From: Symbiotaphrina buchneri
Lineage: Eukaryota; Ascomycota; Symbiotaphrinales; Symbiotaphrinaceae
Reading direction: 5' to 3'
Assembly (NCBI GenBank): GCA_001599915.1
Contig: BCIG01000003.1
Coordinates: 124,001-188,000, forward strand
Length of the DNA: 64,000 bases
Below the pieces are notes generated by a model. That model was given only the letters and a program-made list of their open reading frames with translations. It was not told where the DNA came from and searched no databases. Shown in pieces: positions 10,678 through 21,469 of the stretch (positions are counted from its first letter, which is position 1; every line of letters starts with the position of its first letter). A program made the translations under genes and the position numbers.

Positions 10678-13600
10678 TCATTTCACCGGTTTAGCAGGTG
10701 TATCAGGGACGTCCCAGATGCTTGTCTTTTGCTGGTGTGACCCCTCACTATTATCTTCATTCTTGACGCTCGACGACGCTGTAGACGGCCGGTTCAACAC
10801 TTGATCCATAGTGGCTGGTTGCCCCGCAAACGGTGCAGCAGCTGCCTTGGCGAACGGGATGGGGCTCGTGGCGGTGAACTTCGGCAGCTCTTCCCTGCTA
10901 CGCTTGACGGGAGTTTCCTGCGTGCGTTGCAGTGGAACGTCCTCGGTGATGTCCATCGGTTGGAGCGTGGGCTCTGGAGGTTGCTGTGGCTGAGATGGAG
11001 TTTGCTGCGTCCCAACGACGTCAATCGCTGCAGGCGGGGCACTGTTTGTCGGTGGACCAGATGGCGCAGTCTGCTGTGGCTTGACTGGCGCCGGAGTAGA
11101 AGTATTCGGTGGAAGCCAAACAAGCGGCTCTTGTTTCAAGATAGGCGGAGAAGTCTGCTGGTGCCTGGAGGAAGGGGTCGGTTCGTATGGAACGAATTGT
11201 ATATCAGACAGCCCTTGACCAGCTTGGTGAGACGCCGCAGGCGTCTGTGGTTTCGGTGTCTCAGCTTTTGCTTGGCTTAAATTCAGTGGAGGTACTGCCG
11301 GGGTTGATGGTAGGTTCGAAATATCAACACTGCCTTGGGATGTTTCTGCTGGACCAAACGGTGGAGGCATGGTCGTCTTTTGGGGCGACACATGGATCGT
11401 CTCCAATGTAGCTTCTCTTACAAGTCCGGTTCCAGGTTGCGTAGCTGCGACATTTTTCTTTGAAGCCTTCCCTGCGGACTTCTTCGCGGCTTTAACTGCG
11501 GGACCTATCTTCTCCTCCGCCGCTCGTCGTGCTTTCTCCCTCGCGTACTGTTCCTCCTTGGTAGGCATCTTGAGCTTGATATTCAGTTTCTTCATACTGT
11601 CAGAAATGCCATCGAGGTCTCTGTTCTTCTCGGCTGCATTATCGGACATTGCTTTGGTCTCTGCGACAGCTGTACGAGCACTTGAAGCAGCCAGGAAGGC
11701 ATCTGTCGAAACCTCAGGAGAAGAAGACTTTGTATAAGCAGAAGGTATCCGAGGCACAGGCGGCTCTTTTCTGACTCCGCGCGCTTTAGAGGCGTCCGAT
11801 CGAGCATTGGAAACATTCCTAGTCTTTTTCACAGATAAACTTGCAGCAGTTCCTGCCGCCGAGCTGGGTCTTGAGTGAGAAAAGGGCTGAGGACATGCCG
11901 ATACCGCAGCTGTAGCACCGTGGAGCGCATCCGAGGTCGACGAAGAGATGCTTGATATCCTAGGGCGTCCCGTTTCTACTGTGCCCACGCTGGACGCAAC
12001 ACTACTTCTTCTTGTGCTTTGCACAGTCGGCTTCATGTAGCTTTCCGTGGGGGCAGGTGTTGTGCTTCTCATTGCCGGTCTCTCGGGTATTGTGCCAACA
12101 GTACCAATCGTCTTCCTTCTATTGGCTTTTGCTGTGGTATGTTCATCTTCATCTTCCTCGGGTACAGTATATTGAGGGGCCTTAGACTTTCGCTCTCTCA
12201 GCTGCATACGCTTTCCTTCGATGGGCTTAACGTCTTCAGTCGTGGTCAGACCGATAGTTGAATGCCTTTCTTTCCGTGCACGGCTCGCTTCAGCGTTGAG
12301 TTCTTCGGGCCTGCAACTCCTTGTTTGTCGATCGGACGGTATGAGGAGCTTGCTAAGTTCGTGCGCAGCAACAACCCAGTTAACATCTGGAGGCGGGGGC
12401 GTTGGTGCCCTGGAAGACTGCTCGGGTGATGGAACGTATTGCCACTGGCCAGATACAGTGCGATTCGGTGATGACACCGACTTGGCCATGGATGCCTGGG
12501 TCGGCGAGGAATACGTTGGTGGAACGACATTTCGAGGCTTCTTCGGTGGGGCCGGAGGCGGTGGTGGGTTTGCAACGGCCTCCAACTCCTCCAATCGATG
12601 TATGCTCCACCACCCCGGATCGTAGGAGAGTGATTGGCCATTGTCAGTATCCTCCTTCTTGTCTCCACCATTGAGATCTTGGTACATGCGATTCCCCATA
12701 TCACGACCTAGACCACCTCCAAGGTTATGTTCCCTCCCCTCAAAAGCCCTCTCGGCAGCTAAGCCACAGACGTGGCTCAGAACACCACTAGTGAGAGCCC
12801 GGTCACTATACCCGCCTTCCAGAACACTGATAACTCTTCCCTCTACACCAGTCCCCTCCTCTTCCGCTAAGTTGACAATGTCTCGCGTAAATCTTGCATA
12901 GAAGTCCGTAGGCACGTTAACTTTGTGTCGCTGCATGCCGGCACCTTCCCATTCGCTGGCATCAAATCCAGCGGAGATGAATATTGCAGCCTTTGGCCTT
13001 GGATAGTTTGGCGCGGCTCTCAAGCGTTCCGTGTGAGTCTTGAGAAAGGCACGAGCCTTTTCCAGCAACACAATATACCTAGACTCGTACAGATCCCAAA
13101 ACTCGTTGTCGCTCTTCCAGGGCTGCAAATGCACGTTCCAGATTGTCTGACCATGAGCATTTTCGACGCAGAGACTAGCATTCTTGACCTTTTCTTCGTC
13201 TCCCATCTCGCATGGGTAGGAATTGATATCATGCAGACTAAAATAACCGATTGCGCTCTTCTTGAGATTTGAGGCGTTCTTGGGTAATCGTGCAACCTTC
13301 GAGTTGTGTTCCCATGTGATGGCTTGTGAACCATCTCCATGATGTAGATCAAAATCAATTATGGCGGCATGTGTGAGACCATGCGTTAGTGTAGCATAGG
13401 AAATTCCTACATGAACGTTGTTTATCCAGCAAAATCCGGACGGATAATCCGCAGAACAATGGTGTCCGGGTGGTCTGATGCAGACGAACGCTCTTGAGGG
13501 CCCTCCGCTGACGGCACCTTCGAACACGGCATCTATTCCTTCACATACACCACCTAGTGCCCCTTCAAAAGCATTCAAGGACTCCGAACATAGATACAAG

Positions 13601-14553
13601 TCCCCTTCATGGAACGTTGGCTTCTCGACGGCTTGGCCATTGACAGCTTCTTCGCTTGGTCTGACTAGCTCTTTCCCGGTCAAAGCAAGTTTTGATTCTG
13701 CGGCATTGCACATTATCTTGAGTTCTTCCATCCATTTTGTACCATGTACATTGACGACAGCAGGTGAAGTGAGATCAACGGCCCGAGATGTCTTTCGAAG
13801 ACGGAATGGAAGGTCTGCGGGTAGTCCATGCGATTGTTTTGGATTTGGAGGATATCTGCCTTCGACGTGCCTCTCTCCTAGGCGAATGTATGCCGTTGAT
13901 ACTCCAAGAACACTCGCCAGTATTCTTTCCGGGCGCTCGACAATTGTGTTGAGGTTCGCTTTGGTTGTTCGTGGGCGAGAAAAGCGGTGTCCGTAACAAG
14001 AATCATGGACCACCACGATTGTTTTCGATTTTCCTTTCTCCTGTTTCCCGTGATATGTATCTAACTCGTCCTTAAAGTAGGCTGTCGCGACGCTAGCGGC
14101 CGTAACGGGAGGCGGGGCAGGCTTGTCGATATGGCTCTGCCCCATCAATTTGACCGAGGGCGAGTATGCCAGGTTGGAAGAAGTACGGCGTGAGGGAGTC
14201 ATCGCTGATTTCTCATGTAAGGAGGTCATCGAAGTCCGCTTTTTCAAGGCAGGAGAAGGAGGTTCCTGCCCGTTTACAGCGACACCGGGATTCTCCCTCA
14301 ATGGACTGGGACCGCGTTGATGTGCGATTGACGGGGGCGCATGGTCTGTCGCCGAGGGCACTGCGCGGTATAAATGATCGGTGGGCTGAGGCGTCGCGGG
14401 CAACGGCGTTGCAGATGCGGTGTCCAGAGAAAGGCGTGCCAAGGAGGCTGCAAGTTTGTCGTGTTCATTGTTGTTGTGCGGTGGAAGGGGGGCAGGAGGC
14501 ACAGCGGCAGGATCTGGAACCTGCGCATTGTTTCCAGGACGAGAGGATTCCAT
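10678..14553 (-). CDS. HOS3: HOS3-type class II histone deacetylase
   Basis: A single exon of 1291 aa. The deacetylase domain spans roughly residues 175-645. It contains RPPGHHC (360-366) and IDFDLHHGDG (399-408), which carry the His pair and the zinc-binding Asp/His, plus FISAGFDASEWEG and the EGGYS motif near the end. The order and the ERPERILA and FCWINNV motifs fit fungal Hos3 (Aspergillus HosB), an NAD-independent deacetylase that in yeast also acts at the bud neck and is relatively trichostatin-resistant. The ~640-residue C-terminal tail is disordered and Ser/Pro/Thr/Lys-rich. It has a lysine-rich segment (about residues 990-1050) that could be a nuclear localisation signal, and it ends in WDVPDTPAK. 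All catalytic residues look intact. The tail function is unknown. Confidence 0.93.
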   Translation of the reverse strand: MESSRPGNNAQVPDPAAVPPAPLPPHNNNEHDKLAASLARLSLDTASATPLPATPQPTDHLYRAVPSATDHAPPSIAHQRGPSPLRENPGVAVNGQEPPSPALKKRTSMTSLHEKSAMTPSRRTSSNLAYSPSVKLMGQSHIDKPAPPPVTAASVATAYFKDELDTYHGKQEKGKSKTIVVVHDSCYGHRFSRPRTTKANLNTIVERPERILASVLGVSTAYIRLGERHVEGRYPPNPKQSHGLPADLPFRLRKTSRAVDLTSPAVVNVHGTKWMEELKIMCNAAESKLALTGKELVRPSEEAVNGQAVEKPTFHEGDLYLCSESLNAFEGALGGVCEGIDAVFEGAVSGGPSRAFVCIRPPGHHCSADYPSGFCWINNVHVGISYATLTHGLTHAAIIDFDLHHGDGSQAITWEHNSKVARLPKNASNLKKSAIGYFSLHDINSYPCEMGDEEKVKNASLCVENAHGQTIWNVHLQPWKSDNEFWDLYESRYIVLLEKARAFLKTHTERLRAAPNYPRPKAAIFISAGFDASEWEGAGMQRHKVNVPTDFYARFTRDIVNLAEEEGTGVEGRVISVLEGGYSDRALTSGVLSHVCGLAAERAFEGREHNLGGGLGRDMGNRMYQDLNGGDKKEDTDNGQSLSYDPGWWSIHRLEELEAVANPPPPPAPPKKPRNVVPPTYSSPTQASMAKSVSSPNRTVSGQWQYVPSPEQSSRAPTPPPPDVNWVVAAHELSKLLIPSDRQTRSCRPEELNAEASRARKERHSTIGLTTTEDVKPIEGKRMQLRERKSKAPQYTVPEEDEDEHTTAKANRRKTIGTVGTIPERPAMRSTTPAPTESYMKPTVQSTRRSSVASSVGTVETGRPRISSISSSTSDALHGATAAVSACPQPFSHSRPSSAAGTAASLSVKKTRNVSNARSDASKARGVRKEPPVPRIPSAYTKSSSPEVSTDAFLAASSARTAVAETKAMSDNAAEKNRDLDGISDSMKKLNIKLKMPTKEEQYAREKARRAAEEKIGPAVKAAKKSAGKASKKNVAATQPGTGLVREATLETIHVSPQKTTMPPPFGPAETSQGSVDISNLPSTPAVPPLNLSQAKAETPKPQTPAASHQAGQGLSDIQFVPYEPTPSSRHQQTSPPILKQEPLVWLPPNTSTPAPVKPQQTAPSGPPTNSAPPAAIDVVGTQQTPSQPQQPPEPTLQPMDITEDVPLQRTQETPVKRSREELPKFTATSPIPFAKAAAAPFAGQPATMDQVLNRPSTASSSVKNEDNSEGSHQQKTSIWDVPDTPAKPVK

Positions 14554-15181
14554 TGTGGGCCGATGAGTGAATGAAAGGATCTAGCGGCCAATGCGTTGAT
14601 GCATCGTCTGTCGCGCACAAAAGTGAATTTAATGAAAGTTTGGTGGATGACGAAGGGATGCATGTGCAGAGACCCTTAGTGCCTTACGCGCCGGGTGTTT
14701 CCAGTTTCGGCCAAAGCACAACACGGCAGGGGTCCAGCCCAGAGAAGAGACATTTTCGTTGACCTTGCACGGATCCTACAGTCCACAGCCATAGATCAGC
14801 TCTCACCTCAGTCGGATGTCTTCAAGAGATAATCGGCAATTACAGATCAATCAATTGGGCCCTGAAGTCCTCCCAGTCATCTTATCGCAAGAGATGCTAT
14901 GCGTCCCAAATTACAGGTTCCTTTCGCTGCGGAACACCGCGAGAGACCGCATCGGCCTTAGCGCCTTGGGTGACAGTTCCCGCGCGGAGCTACCCTGTCT
15001 CCGGAACGATGAGGTGGTCATGGATGTTTAGGCGGCCGTTACCGTACACTCCGCTGCATCTACGGTCCAGCTTGTATTTGCCCATAAGAGCCGTGGACGC
15101 ACTCACTTTCATCATCTACACAGATACTCTGTTTACATCTTTTCTGGAAATATTCCTTCGCCGACGCTACTGTGAAACAAT
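14554..15181. promoter_or_regulatory. Divergent promoter region HOS3 / LAP1
   Basis: 628 bp between outward-reading starts. No gene or RNA recognised. Confidence 0.5.
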
Positions 15182-16494
15182 ATGAAGCTTTCACCAATCG
15201 CAGTGCTGTGCGCTGCAACGGCGGTCTCCGGCCTCTCCATCCTCCGCCCCGAGCAAGTGATTCTCGAAGATCAAAAGGCGGTCGTGGACGATAAGTATCT
15301 TATTGAACTCTCGCCTGGAGAGACAACATGGGTGACTGAGGAAGAGAAGTGGGCTCTCAAGCGTGTAAGATTCCTTTGCTGGACCATGATTCTCCTCCTC
15401 GTGACCAGGAGCTCTCCCACACTCCGACCTACGTATGAGCACTACGCTGATAGGTAAAATAGGAAGGCAAGAATTTTATGGACATAACCGAAACTCAGGA
15501 CTTAGGTGTCCTGTCCGTGGGCACGAAGAAAGCTGTGACTTTCCCGGCCGAGACTGCCTTCAACAAGAGCCTCGCACCTCTCTTGAAACAGCTTTCCAAG
15601 TCACACATGCGGGAGCATCTAGAGACCTTCACCTCGTTCCATACACGTTATTACAGGTCGCAATATGGTGCTGAATCTGCTGCATGGTTGTTGGGCCAGG
15701 TCAACGAGACAATTGTCGAAGCGGGTGCGGACGAATATGGCGTTCATGTGGAAAGCATGCCGAACCCTAGCTTCGGACAGCCCAATATCATTGCCACCAT
15801 CCCTGGTCAGACCAACAGGACGGTCATTATTGGGGCTCACCAAGATAGCATCAACCTGTTTCACCATCCGTTCTCGCTGCCCCTGGTGCCGACGATGATG
15901 GCAGCGGTACCGTCACGATTCTGGAGGCATTGCGTGTCCTCCTGAAATCTGACGACATCAAGAAGGGCAAGGCGAAGAACACCGTCGAGTTTCAGTGGTA
16001 TGCCGCTGAGGAGGGTGGGCTCTTGGGAAGCCAGCACCTCTTCTCAATCTACGAGCAAGAGGGAAGAGACGTGAAAGCAATGCTGCAACAAGACATGACC
16101 GGCTATGTCCAGAAGACACTTGACGCTGGTGAAGCAGAGAGCGTTGGGGTCATTACGGATTATGTGGATCCCGGCTTGACCGAGTTCATCAAAAAAGTCA
16201 GCATGGAGGTAAGTGACTCCTACAGTATCGGCGCATGCGATGCTAATGCATTCTAAGTACTGCGATATCCCCTACGTCCTGACCAAATGCGGGTATGCCT
16301 GTTCCGATCATGCGTCGGCCAGCAAGGCCGGGTATCCTTCGGCCTTTGTTATCGAATCCGACTTCAAGTACTCCGATAACAAAATCCACACGACAGAGGA
16401 TAAGATTGAATACTTAAGCTTCGACCATATGCTGCAACATGCAAAATTGACCCTGGGCCTGGCGTATGAGCTCGCGTTTGCGGAGTTTGAATAA
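15182..16494 (+). pseudogene. Secreted M28 leucine aminopeptidase (LAP1-like) with an apparent 1-nt frameshift
   Basis: Exons 15182-15364, 15463-16208 and 16258-16494. The product would be a zinc aminopeptidase that trims N-terminal residues from peptides outside the cell. A signal peptide ([19 protein letters not shown]) and propeptide ([20 protein letters not shown]) lead into the M28E core: GAHQDS with the first His, [12 protein letters not shown] and CSDHASAS supply metal ligands and catalytic Glu. Between [10 protein letters not shown] and the expected [11 protein letters not shown] block the frame changes at about 15857-15865, as if one base were lost; the metal-bridging Asp of the DDDG block is only readable in the shifted frame. 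A 47-nt GT..AG segment (15858-15904) could be spliced to restore frame, but it would remove that Asp block. So either the gene is broken, the base is a sequencing error, or the product is a metal-site mutant. The rest of the gene is well kept, so any loss is recent. Confidence 0.8.
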
Positions 16495-17219
16495 GGGTTG
16501 CGCGAGATCTCGATCTTGTGCATTTCTGTTATATGGCATTCTCAACTTTTGGTGCATCGCAGTCCAGGTGTCACTCTGTCTGGTTGGATGCATGGTTTCG
16601 AGACGGCATGTGCGGCAGTGTGGAACCCCTGGACCCTGGTCCGAAACGCCTAGGACGGCGCAACGAGCGGGTCGGACCCAATCCAACCCCTTCTGTACGG
16701 CAGGAGGAAGTATTCCTAACACGGGGGGCCGCGCAAGTCTTAGAAAGCTAGGAGTAATTCGCACTATGATGGTGGCCTTTCAGCTGTCAGCTCGTATTAT
16801 TGAGCCAGTAGAAATGGAGTGCTTGTTATCGGATATGCGGACCAGACGAGGAAGGTTGCGCTCGTGATGGGCTGCCCCGCATTCTTTGAATTGCTTGGCT
16901 GGGAGCTCCCTGAAAATGTGACGTAGGTGTACGAAGTGGAGGGTCCATCCTCGCCTGGCAACAAGAGCGAGCTACCTGGAGGGAAGTCTCCTCATTTTAG
17001 CCTAGGCAGCACCCTTCTTGAAACATTATCCCCTCCTCGACCCGACTGTTGCCTTTCTGTTGCACCACTTCACACCCTTCCTCGAGCTTCATACTACTAG
17101 AGCCTTGCTTGCTGCCTCTCGCTCGATCCTGTGAGACCAAGCCAGAGTCTTCAAACAACACTGTCCAACCTCATTGCCGTCCCTTGCACAGCAACAGGAA
17201 GATCGTTGCAGCAGTCAGC
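16495..17219. promoter_or_regulatory. Intergenic region LAP1 3' end / DUF1774 gene promoter
   Basis: 725 bp. The last ~200 bp before the DUF1774 start are pyrimidine-rich, as in many fungal leaders. No gene recognised. Confidence 0.45.
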
Positions 17220-18276
17220 ATGGAGCGGGTTCACCGAAGTCAGTGACCCTGCACAGCACGAGCCTCGAGATCTATTACTGGAAGTTGCTGACGTTCTTTG
17301 CAGTCAACCCTTTCACCAAACGTGACTCTCACGACCGACGCAGCCTTCTGGCATACCGAATCCTCAGTATTGTCACCTGGCTACTCGTGGTCATCACGAC
17401 CATCTACTACACCTTCCACTCGCCCAGCGATGGACAATACCATCGTAGAAAGATCTGGGGCCAGAACAGGCACTACCGGACGCCGTTTTCTTTGAACAAA
17501 GTCATTACAAACATCTACTGGTATGCATCTCCTCCCGTATCAGCTAGGACATCTCTCTAATTCTCACGCAGGATTGTTATGTGGATCCTTCAAGGCGGCT
17601 ATCTCTGGCACCTTTTCTCCTCTGACGCTGCTCTTGTCACTGCTGCTGCAAACGTCGGCTCCCACTTCATCCTTAACAACCTGCTTCAATTCGCTTGGGT
17701 GATGCTGTGGGTGCGAACCCACCTCTGGATCGCCGAGCTTATGCTGGTCCTCAACTTCATCAACCTGACCTGCCTATACTTCTGGCACCCCACTACCCCG
17801 CGCTTCATCCACATGCCGGTGGTTTCCGGACCTTTGGCATGGACATTTGTCGCCCTCTTCTGGAACGGTGCGGCCATGGTGCATGCCCATAGCCTTCCCG
17901 CCAGGATCATTGCCAACGTTGCCATCTGGGCCTGGCTGTTCTACGGCCTGTTCTTCCTGGTTGTCTTCAAGGACTATACTATGGGCTTTGCTCTTAGCGT
18001 CCTTACTGCCGGTAGGTCCTCTCCTTTCCTTGAAATATGGTATTCCCGTACTACCAGACAATGGCTGATTTTATTATAGCTCTCGGCGTCGCTCAATTCG
18101 GTACCAAGGTCATTGCTCTGCAATGGATCTTTGCTTTCACCATCATGGCAGTGCTCTTCCTCTTCACACTTGTCATTGCTGTGCCTGGCGTCATTGGTCG
18201 CGGTGACGCTGCCCGGGATGAAATTGCAGGTCAACACACAGACCGGGAGCGAGCACCTCTGCTCGCTGACGCATAA
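17220..18276 (+). CDS. DUF1774 family multi-pass membrane protein
   Basis: Four exons (17220-17238, 17304-17520, 17572-18011, 18080-18276) give 290 aa. The tiny first exon encodes MERVHR plus one base; its GTCAGT donor joins at 17304 to give MERVHRINPFTKRD, which matches how DUF1774 proteins begin, and no other ATG reaches this frame. Several hydrophobic spans follow (ILSIVTWLLVVITTIYYTF, IVMWILQGGYLWHLF, NLLQFAWVMLWV, LVLNFINLTCLYF, WTFVALFWNGAAMV, AIWAWLFYGLFFLVVF, WIFAFTIMAVLFLFTL), about seven to eight segments. Conserved family motifs are NVGSHFILNNLLQF, HPTTPRFIHMPVVSGPLAW and KDYTMGFALS. The family is fungal and has no known function; by topology it is an integral membrane protein. I do not assign a role. 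Confidence 0.85.
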
Positions 18277-21200
18277 AGAGTCAAGAGAACCAACCCTCTC
18301 AAGACTGAATAATATCTCGGGACTGAAAAGAAGGCATGAGACGATCGTCTTGCGGTGAGGTCCGGAAGAAGAGAGAGAGTACGCTGTGGAATATGCAGGA
18401 TAGGGACGGAGTTTACGGGCCGAAAATTGAAGGATATTGATGGGCGGAAGAATGGTGATCTCAAATTGTTGCCGGCGTAGTAGTTCTCAATGCGTTTACT
18501 CATGACCTCGGCGTTGATATCCTTGATATTCTTGTTAACATTGTTATTATTCGACTAGCTTTCATACTTCAGAGTTTCATAATCTCAACTCCCACTCTTC
18601 TAGAAGTTGACCACCTCATCGGAAATATAGACCTCACAAAGCAAGTGTCCTCCAATCGTCACTTCCTCGTACAATGTGAGTGAAAAAAAACCAGAGTTGG
18701 AGCTGATAATGGGCACATTTTGAAAAAAAGAAATGCTAATAGCCGGAAAGGCAGCAATATTTTACAAAAGGATCAAGAAGGGGACGAGCTGATACGACAC
18801 AGGAAAACAAAAAGTTCGGGGCCGTGACTGCAAAGCAGCCAGGGCACCCTATGAAAATCCCCCTTCCGAAGAAAGGAGATTTTACCATCACTCGAACACA
18901 TGGTAGAGATGTGTTAAACCAGGTGAATGATGTACGCACGACAAGCTAAGCCTCCCTTTCCCAGAATTCCCAATGGGGTAATTTTGGCATCATAGGGAGA
19001 ACCGTGTTACTCGCTTCGACCATTCGACTGATTTCCGTTGGGAAAGGAAGGGTTGTAGGGGTATATAAGGCTATGTTGAGCAGCGCTGAGGTATGTTCAG
19101 GACCACGGCGACGGAGCTGGGGTTGCATACGGAAGACGGCATATCTGCTTGTGGCTCTACGTCCCCGGGGATATAGTGGAGCAGTGCCATAACGTCTCAA
19201 GGGATCGGGAGGCGGCGTGTTGCCTCCGACGCAGCCTGGCTTCGCGCCACGAAGGTTTCTGAATACTATTGAATTAGCGTTTTGTTGTAGAGCTGCTGGT
19301 AGTGTTTTGGTGTCCGAAGCTCTCGCGAGATAGGCATGCTTATCGTATGTCAACAAGTGAAATTGGATTCGCTTGGTGACCCGTACTCCTTTTATATATG
19401 GACAACCGTGCATTAACGACGAAGTATGCCAGGACCTCTTCCGGACGGCATTGGTCGTTCTGCCAGGGGCTAGCTGGCCAGAAATCGTAGCCTTTAGTGA
19501 TAAATTGATTACCCAAAATACGACGACTATCGGACCATAGGAGTTCTGTTAGACATAGGACGAAACAGACACCACATAACAAACTGCGCGTCATTGATTA
19601 TGCCCTAGCGGGAACCCTGTATTATTATTGGTAAGAAGTCACCATTCAGAGCAGAAGAACAGGAGTAGCAAACATGTCCCTAAGTGTGACCGCTCTGACG
19701 AGATATGACTGCATAAGCTGAAGCAATAGGGACCCCACACCTGTTCTGAGGAGTCATTGCCGGCAATGATATAACTTCCACAAGGGACAGGCCACAAATG
19801 GAATCTGAATCCCCAGGCGCACTGGTTCTTGTCGTCTTGCTGCCCTGTCCGTCTTCTCGCTGATCACGATCATGTAGGGATCCCTCGTGATTAGTGGGTA
19901 CAAAGTTACCACAGAACCGCAACGACTTCCAAAGACGGGCGCGAACAGGCGCACAATTTATTAATCGACGTACTTCGTAAATGAAGACAGATGTGGTGGA
20001 AAGAATATGAAAAGATTTCTTTAAAAGCTAAAGATCTGATTAGACCGGTGTGCAGTCGAGTGCGCGATATGCAGTGCCAATTTTGCTCATCGCTGTGATC
20101 GCTGTAATCATGGGTTATCAACACCTCAATATGCATGCGCAGGCCCGAGTAGGACGTTTCGTTCAAGCACGGCATCACGAATCACCTGTCAATCGACAGC
20201 AATTCTACCAGATAAAGCAGATGACCGTCGATGAATTGCGGAGTATGATGCAATTGTTCTTTGGCTTGCATGGGATCTGTGGGGAGGAACGCGGCCAATA
20301 TCTTTTCGGAGTGCTGGCTGATCATCTGGAATCGAGCAGTCATGAGCAAGGTACCCGTTGACTGGACCACGGTCTTCCCCGTCCAGGTTGTCCATACCTA
20401 GGACAAGGATGACGGGAATCCAGTGTACTGTGGACGAATCAGGTGCTCGAGGCTGCATCAGACTTGCAACAGGCGCCGTGGCTGAATGTTAGCAAATGGC
20501 CATCAGGCGCACAAATGGGATTAAAGACAGGCTTCCGCGGCAGGCTTGGCTCGGGCAACGAATGGTAACAATAGGCCATGAAAGGGTTTTTCGCGGCCAT
20601 TATTGGGGTGTGAGGCTCTCCATGCTCGTTGGTGCTGGGCACTGCGGAAGCGGGAACAGTCGCCTTCAATTTGGCAGGGCGCGGTAGCATACCATGCTGA
20701 CAGCTCGATCATCGTTCTTGTCCGCGACTGAGAAGTGGCTCAGCAGCAGTCGATGCGCGGGATGCCTTCCTTGTGCTGTACGAGTGCGTGCCTTATCCGT
20801 ACACGAGTCTCGCGCGGTCTTCTGGGCCGGGCCGTATTCGTGGTCGGGTTAGGTGGCTCATGATGGGTGGTGTTACTTGCTGCTTGGGGGCTTTCGGTTG
20901 GTTTCTGGCAGGGCGCCGCCCGTCTGTGATCACATCGCTTAGGCGGGGGCTTGACGCTTCTTAGTTCACTTCCAGTTAGCACGCGGGCGGCGGTTCCCCT
21001 TGGCTCCAACCATCACAGGCTCAAGCCTCCTGATTTCCACACCCCTACCGAACTAGAGGGAAACCCAGACCTCACCGCGTCCTACCTTACTTGTTTCAAC
21101 GGTGCGGTGCGGAATAGAAAGGCCCCTCACCACTCACCACTCACCTCCAACCACACGCCCAGCCTTCTCTTGGCCCCGAAAGCCCTCATATCTCCCTGGA

Positions 21201-21469
21201 CGCCCCGACAGGCTCGATCTCAACATGACTGAACCCCCAAACGCATCTATACCCAACGTCGCAATATGGATCGACGCCTTTGAATAAAAAAGGTACCGGT
21301 TATTGGGTGCCTTTTCGAAAGCTCTTCGCTATCCACCACCAACCCGTATCCGTACCCTTCGCCTCGCTTTCCTCGCTCTCTATTTAATACTCCAACTTCC
21401 TGAGCATTCCAGGAGTCAAGTCACACGGAGACTTCGTTAAAGAGACTTGCATATCTCTACCGCAACAAT
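18277..21469. other. 3.2-kb gene-poor region
   Basis: No open frame here shows a recognisable domain or a convincing exon chain. The longest is a 155-codon minus-strand frame at 18946-19413, rich in Pro/Arg with no family features. The segment 18490-18760 is AT-rich with A-runs. The last ~450 bp (21020-21469) are C-rich and T-rich and probably form the promoter and leader of the downstream gene. No terminal repeats, target-site duplications or transposase-like motifs were noticed. Confidence 0.45.

Noticed and set aside
18946-19413. 155-codon minus-strand open frame with an ATG start
   Set aside because: Pro/Arg-rich, no domain, no supporting exons, and the composition is like the surrounding non-coding DNA. 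It could be a lineage-specific gene but nothing supports it.
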